From an uncultured Sphingobacteriaceae bacterium (GTDB lineage: Bacteria > Bacteroidota > Bacteroidia > Sphingobacteriales > Sphingobacteriaceae): a DNA stretch of 64,000 bases. The DNA lies in assembly GCA_946887045.1 (NCBI GenBank), contig CAMPKC010000012.1, forward strand, positions 1 through 64,000, written 5' to 3'. Both the position numbers and the translations under genes were made by a program. Positions 62,334-64,000 of the stretch are shown here, piece by piece (position 1 is the stretch's first letter; the number at the start of each line of letters is the position of its first letter). The notes beneath the pieces are model-generated. The model did not search any database. It was given only the letters and a program-made list of their open reading frames with translations, and was not told the DNA's origin.

Positions 62334-62649
62334 TAAAGCGGAATAAGATTAGTTCTAAATTTAAGGAAAAAGAGCGAAGGTATGAGCTGCGAACACTACA
62401 CTGCTCTTAATTGGGCTTATTTTATCAATATCTGACTAAATAGATAAAAAAAAAGATAAATAGTGACATCACAGACTTAAATCTTTTCCAGCTGACGGTT
62501 CAGCCAACCGCCACTTCTTAGCCGAACCTGCATACTTTACCGGATTAACTACCGAGGGAGTAATTGGCATGCCATTTCAATATCACCTTTTAGTATAGCT
62601 ATAGTAGGGAATAGATTAATCGTCTTATTTATAAAATTACTCTCGATAT

Positions 62650-62684
62650 TTAATAAATATATTGATAAAGTATATTTATTAAAG
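62650..62684. repeat. 13-bp perfect AT-only inverted repeat
   Basis: Arms 62650-62662 and 62672-62684 (TTTAATAAATATA and its complement) around a 9-base centre. It lies directly before the 22-bp tandem repeats. Confidence 0.7.
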
Positions 62685-62689
62685 GTTAC

Positions 62690-62745
62690 TTTATATATAC
62701 TATAACTATACTTTATATATACCTTATCTATGCTTTATCTGTGGT
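62690..62745. repeat. 22-bp tandem repeat (two units plus a degenerate third)
   Basis: CTTTATATATAC starts at 62690 and 62712, and CTTTATCTGTGG at 62734, a constant 22-bp period. Units 1 and 2 match at about 18 of 22 positions. The period is close to two helical turns, as expected for binding sites of a dimeric or oligomeric regulator. Confidence 0.6.
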
Positions 62746-62790
62746 TAATTTTTTAATCTGTCTCATACAGCCTTTGGTATAAACCTTAAT

Positions 62791-62820
62791 GTATGAACTA
62801 CAAGAAGTATGAACTACAAG
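62791..62820. repeat. 14-bp direct repeat
   Basis: GTATGAACTACAAG occurs at 62791-62804 and 62807-62820, separated by AA (16-bp period). Possibly a small slipped-strand duplication. Confidence 0.6.
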
Positions 62821-63254
62821 TCCAAACCTTGGCAAATTTTTGATTAACCGGAGTTGTAATTTTTTGCGTGGGGGATAGAGTAGTACTTGCCGGCTTCTTG
62901 TTCGAAGTTCGAATATCTCAACTCTTGAATCCGTTATTGCTCCGAAATATAATCGGTTCTGAAGCGATACGGGCCCACTAGAACATTCTAACGCTGTTAT
63001 AAACATTAGATCCACAATAGACCCTGCGAATTTTTTAAAGTATTAAATTGACGTTTAAGTCACCCGGGTGCCTTCGCTACCCAACGATTTTTTTATTTCC
63101 AACATAATTGTTACATTAGTAAATTATAACCTGGCAGTAAATAGGTGAGTTGTTACTGGTTACCAAAACTATATAGATCGACCGCGAGGATGGAATTACT
63201 GTCAGTAAAGGTTGGAACTGTGATAGGTGTATATTAGTAATTTAAATTCCATAA

Positions 63255-63878
63255 GTGAATAGTAATAACCAAATATTAGACTATTGGAGAGAGGTAGTTT
63301 TTAATAGTGATTCAAAGGCGTTTGAACAGTTATTTTATTTGATTAATGCCAAATGTATCAAGTTTTGCCGGCAGTATATTCATGATAAAGAAACTGCTGA
63401 AGAAATTGTATCTGATGTCTTTGTTGATGTATGGTTAAACCGGAATAAGCTGGGTCATGTTCTGAAGCCCGAGGTTTATATGCTTATCAGTATTAAGAAT
63501 AAGGCTTTAAACCATTGGAAAAAGAGCAGTCACATGCAATTGGTGTCGATTGACGATGAGGTAACTGAACTCCCTAATACTTATAGACCAGACGAAGAAC
63601 TCGAGCGGAAGGAGCTGATGATGCAATTAGATAAGGCGGTAAATTCGCTTCCAAATCAATGCAGAATTATTTTTAAGCTAGTTAAGGAAGATGGAATGAA
63701 GTGCGGAGAAGTGGCAGAAGTGTTGAATGTTTCAGTTAGAACCGTTCACACTCAGATATATAGGGCTATGAATAGGCTCAATGCGCTGATGCTTAACTAT
63801 CAGGAACCTACCCCCACCGCTATAGTCAGAGATATCGCATCGGCTATAGCAATAACTTTTTTTTATTTTTTTTTATAA
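63255..63878 (+). CDS. ECF RNA polymerase sigma factor (FecI/sigma-70 Bacteroidetes type)
   Basis: A 207-residue sigma factor of the ECF group starting with GTG at 63255. Region 2 (residues 20-85: FEQLFYLINAKCIKFCRQYIHDKETAEEIVSDVFVDVWLNR) and region 4 (about 120-180: LPNQCRIIFKLVKEDGMKCGEVAEVLNVSVRTVHTQIYRAMNRL) are both complete. In Bacteroidota such genes precede a FecR-like anti-sigma factor and then a TonB/SusC system. That is what follows here, as far as the window goes. The C-terminal hydrophobic end (ITFFYFFL) is unusual for a cytoplasmic sigma factor. Confidence 0.92.
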   Translation: MNSNNQILDYWREVVFNSDSKAFEQLFYLINAKCIKFCRQYIHDKETAEEIVSDVFVDVWLNRNKLGHVLKPEVYMLISIKNKALNHWKKSSHMQLVSIDDEVTELPNTYRPDEELERKELMMQLDKAVNSLPNQCRIIFKLVKEDGMKCGEVAEVLNVSVRTVHTQIYRAMNRLNALMLNYQEPTPTAIVRDIASAIAITFFYFFL

Positions 63879-63935
63879 ACCTGTAAGTAATTCTTTCAAA
63901 AAGATTGTCCTGTCTGTATAAGGTATAAACTAACC

Positions 63936-64000
63936 ATGCCGCAGGATAGATTAATAGAATTAGTAACAAAGGAATTTATTGATGAGCTTACTTCCGATGA
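63936..64000 (+). CDS. Start of an anti-sigma factor gene (FecR-like), cut by the window end
   Basis: An open frame beginning MPQDRLIELVTKEFIDELT runs off the end of the window. The acidic N-terminal helix, the distance of 57 bp from the sigma factor stop and the usual gene order make a FecR-type anti-sigma factor the likely product. Too short for a firm call. Confidence 0.55.
   Translation, partial: MPQDRLIELVTKEFIDELTSD

Larger units (their letters stand above)
62334..63254. other. Long AT-rich intergenic region with repeats
   Basis: 921 bp between the HTCS gene and the sigma factor gene. It contains a 13-bp perfect inverted repeat, a 22-bp tandem repeat and a 14-bp direct repeat (listed separately), and a CACCCGGGTG palindrome at 63061-63070. 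A 95-codon frame at 62728-63015 on the minus strand lies across these repeats and shows no protein-like features. The region is likely to be regulatory for the divergent genes or a remnant of a lost insertion. Confidence 0.5.

Noticed and set aside
62728..63015. 95-codon open frame on the minus strand upstream of the HTCS gene
   Set aside because: It runs through the direct repeat at 62791-62820 and shows no protein-like features.
1..64000. Search by eye for tRNA, rRNA, CRISPR arrays, insertion sequences and prophage genes
   Set aside because: No cloverleaf-like sequence with a GGTTCGA arm, no regularly spaced repeats with spacers, no transposase or integrase frames and no phage structural genes were seen.

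Overview
The window looks like chromosomal DNA of a Bacteroidota bacterium, most likely a Pedobacter-like member of the Sphingobacteriaceae. The evidence is a SusC/SusD pair, a hybrid two-component regulator with Reg_prop repeats, a fused CcoN-CcoO oxidase subunit, Sec/lipoprotein-type (clade II) NosZ, lipoproteins with short Cys lipoboxes, and promoters resembling the Bacteroidetes TAnnTTTG -7 element. I see no rRNA, tRNA, CRISPR array or insertion sequence.

Layout. (1) 0-8 kb, mostly minus strand: small stress or housekeeping genes (DoxX, VOC/PhnB-like), then a high-affinity cbb3 oxidase locus reading ccoNO - ccoQ - ccoP - ccoG - fixH - TauE/SafE-like. (2) 8-26 kb: accessory genes including an L,D-transpeptidase, a serine hydrolase whose fused GH3 catalytic domain is missing, lactate dehydrogenase, a PAS/LOV-like sensor without an ATPase domain, an MFS transporter, a large beta-helix lipoprotein, a hybrid kinase, and DUF4382 and DUF305 lipoproteins. 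(3) 26-44 kb: a nitric and nitrous oxide block with hemerythrin-like protein, a polytopic membrane protein and quinol-type NorB; then the di-iron repair protein RIC with two tandem Rrf2 regulators; then cytochrome c - nosZ - membrane protein - nosL - nosD - nosF - nosY, followed almost without gaps by a small Cys-rich protein, a TonB receptor and a PepSY membrane protein. A divergent DGC-domain gene lies at the end. No nitrite reductase is present. (4) 44-62 kb: two alpha/beta hydrolases, a GH43-like protein and a beta-1,4-galactan utilisation locus (two GH53 galactanases, SusC, SusD, GH2, and an HTCS regulator). (5) 62.3-64 kb: a long AT-rich intergenic region with tandem and inverted repeats, an ECF sigma factor and the start of an anti-sigma (FecR-like) gene.

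The most interesting result is a putative regulon. A palindrome AAAGA-N8-TCTTT occurs in front of four units: hemerythrin-norB, RIC-Rrf2-Rrf2, the nos operon and the DGC gene. In two of these the N8 core is itself a perfect TAnnTTTG -7 element, so a bound repressor would mask the promoter. A 9-bp FNR-type palindrome lies 32 bp upstream of that core at nos. This suggests one circuit in which oxygen limitation activates and NO relieves repression, with the two tandem Rrf2 proteins as the obvious candidate repressors and the DGC protein and copper-uptake-like genes as new members. All regulatory assignments are inferred from sequence patterns.
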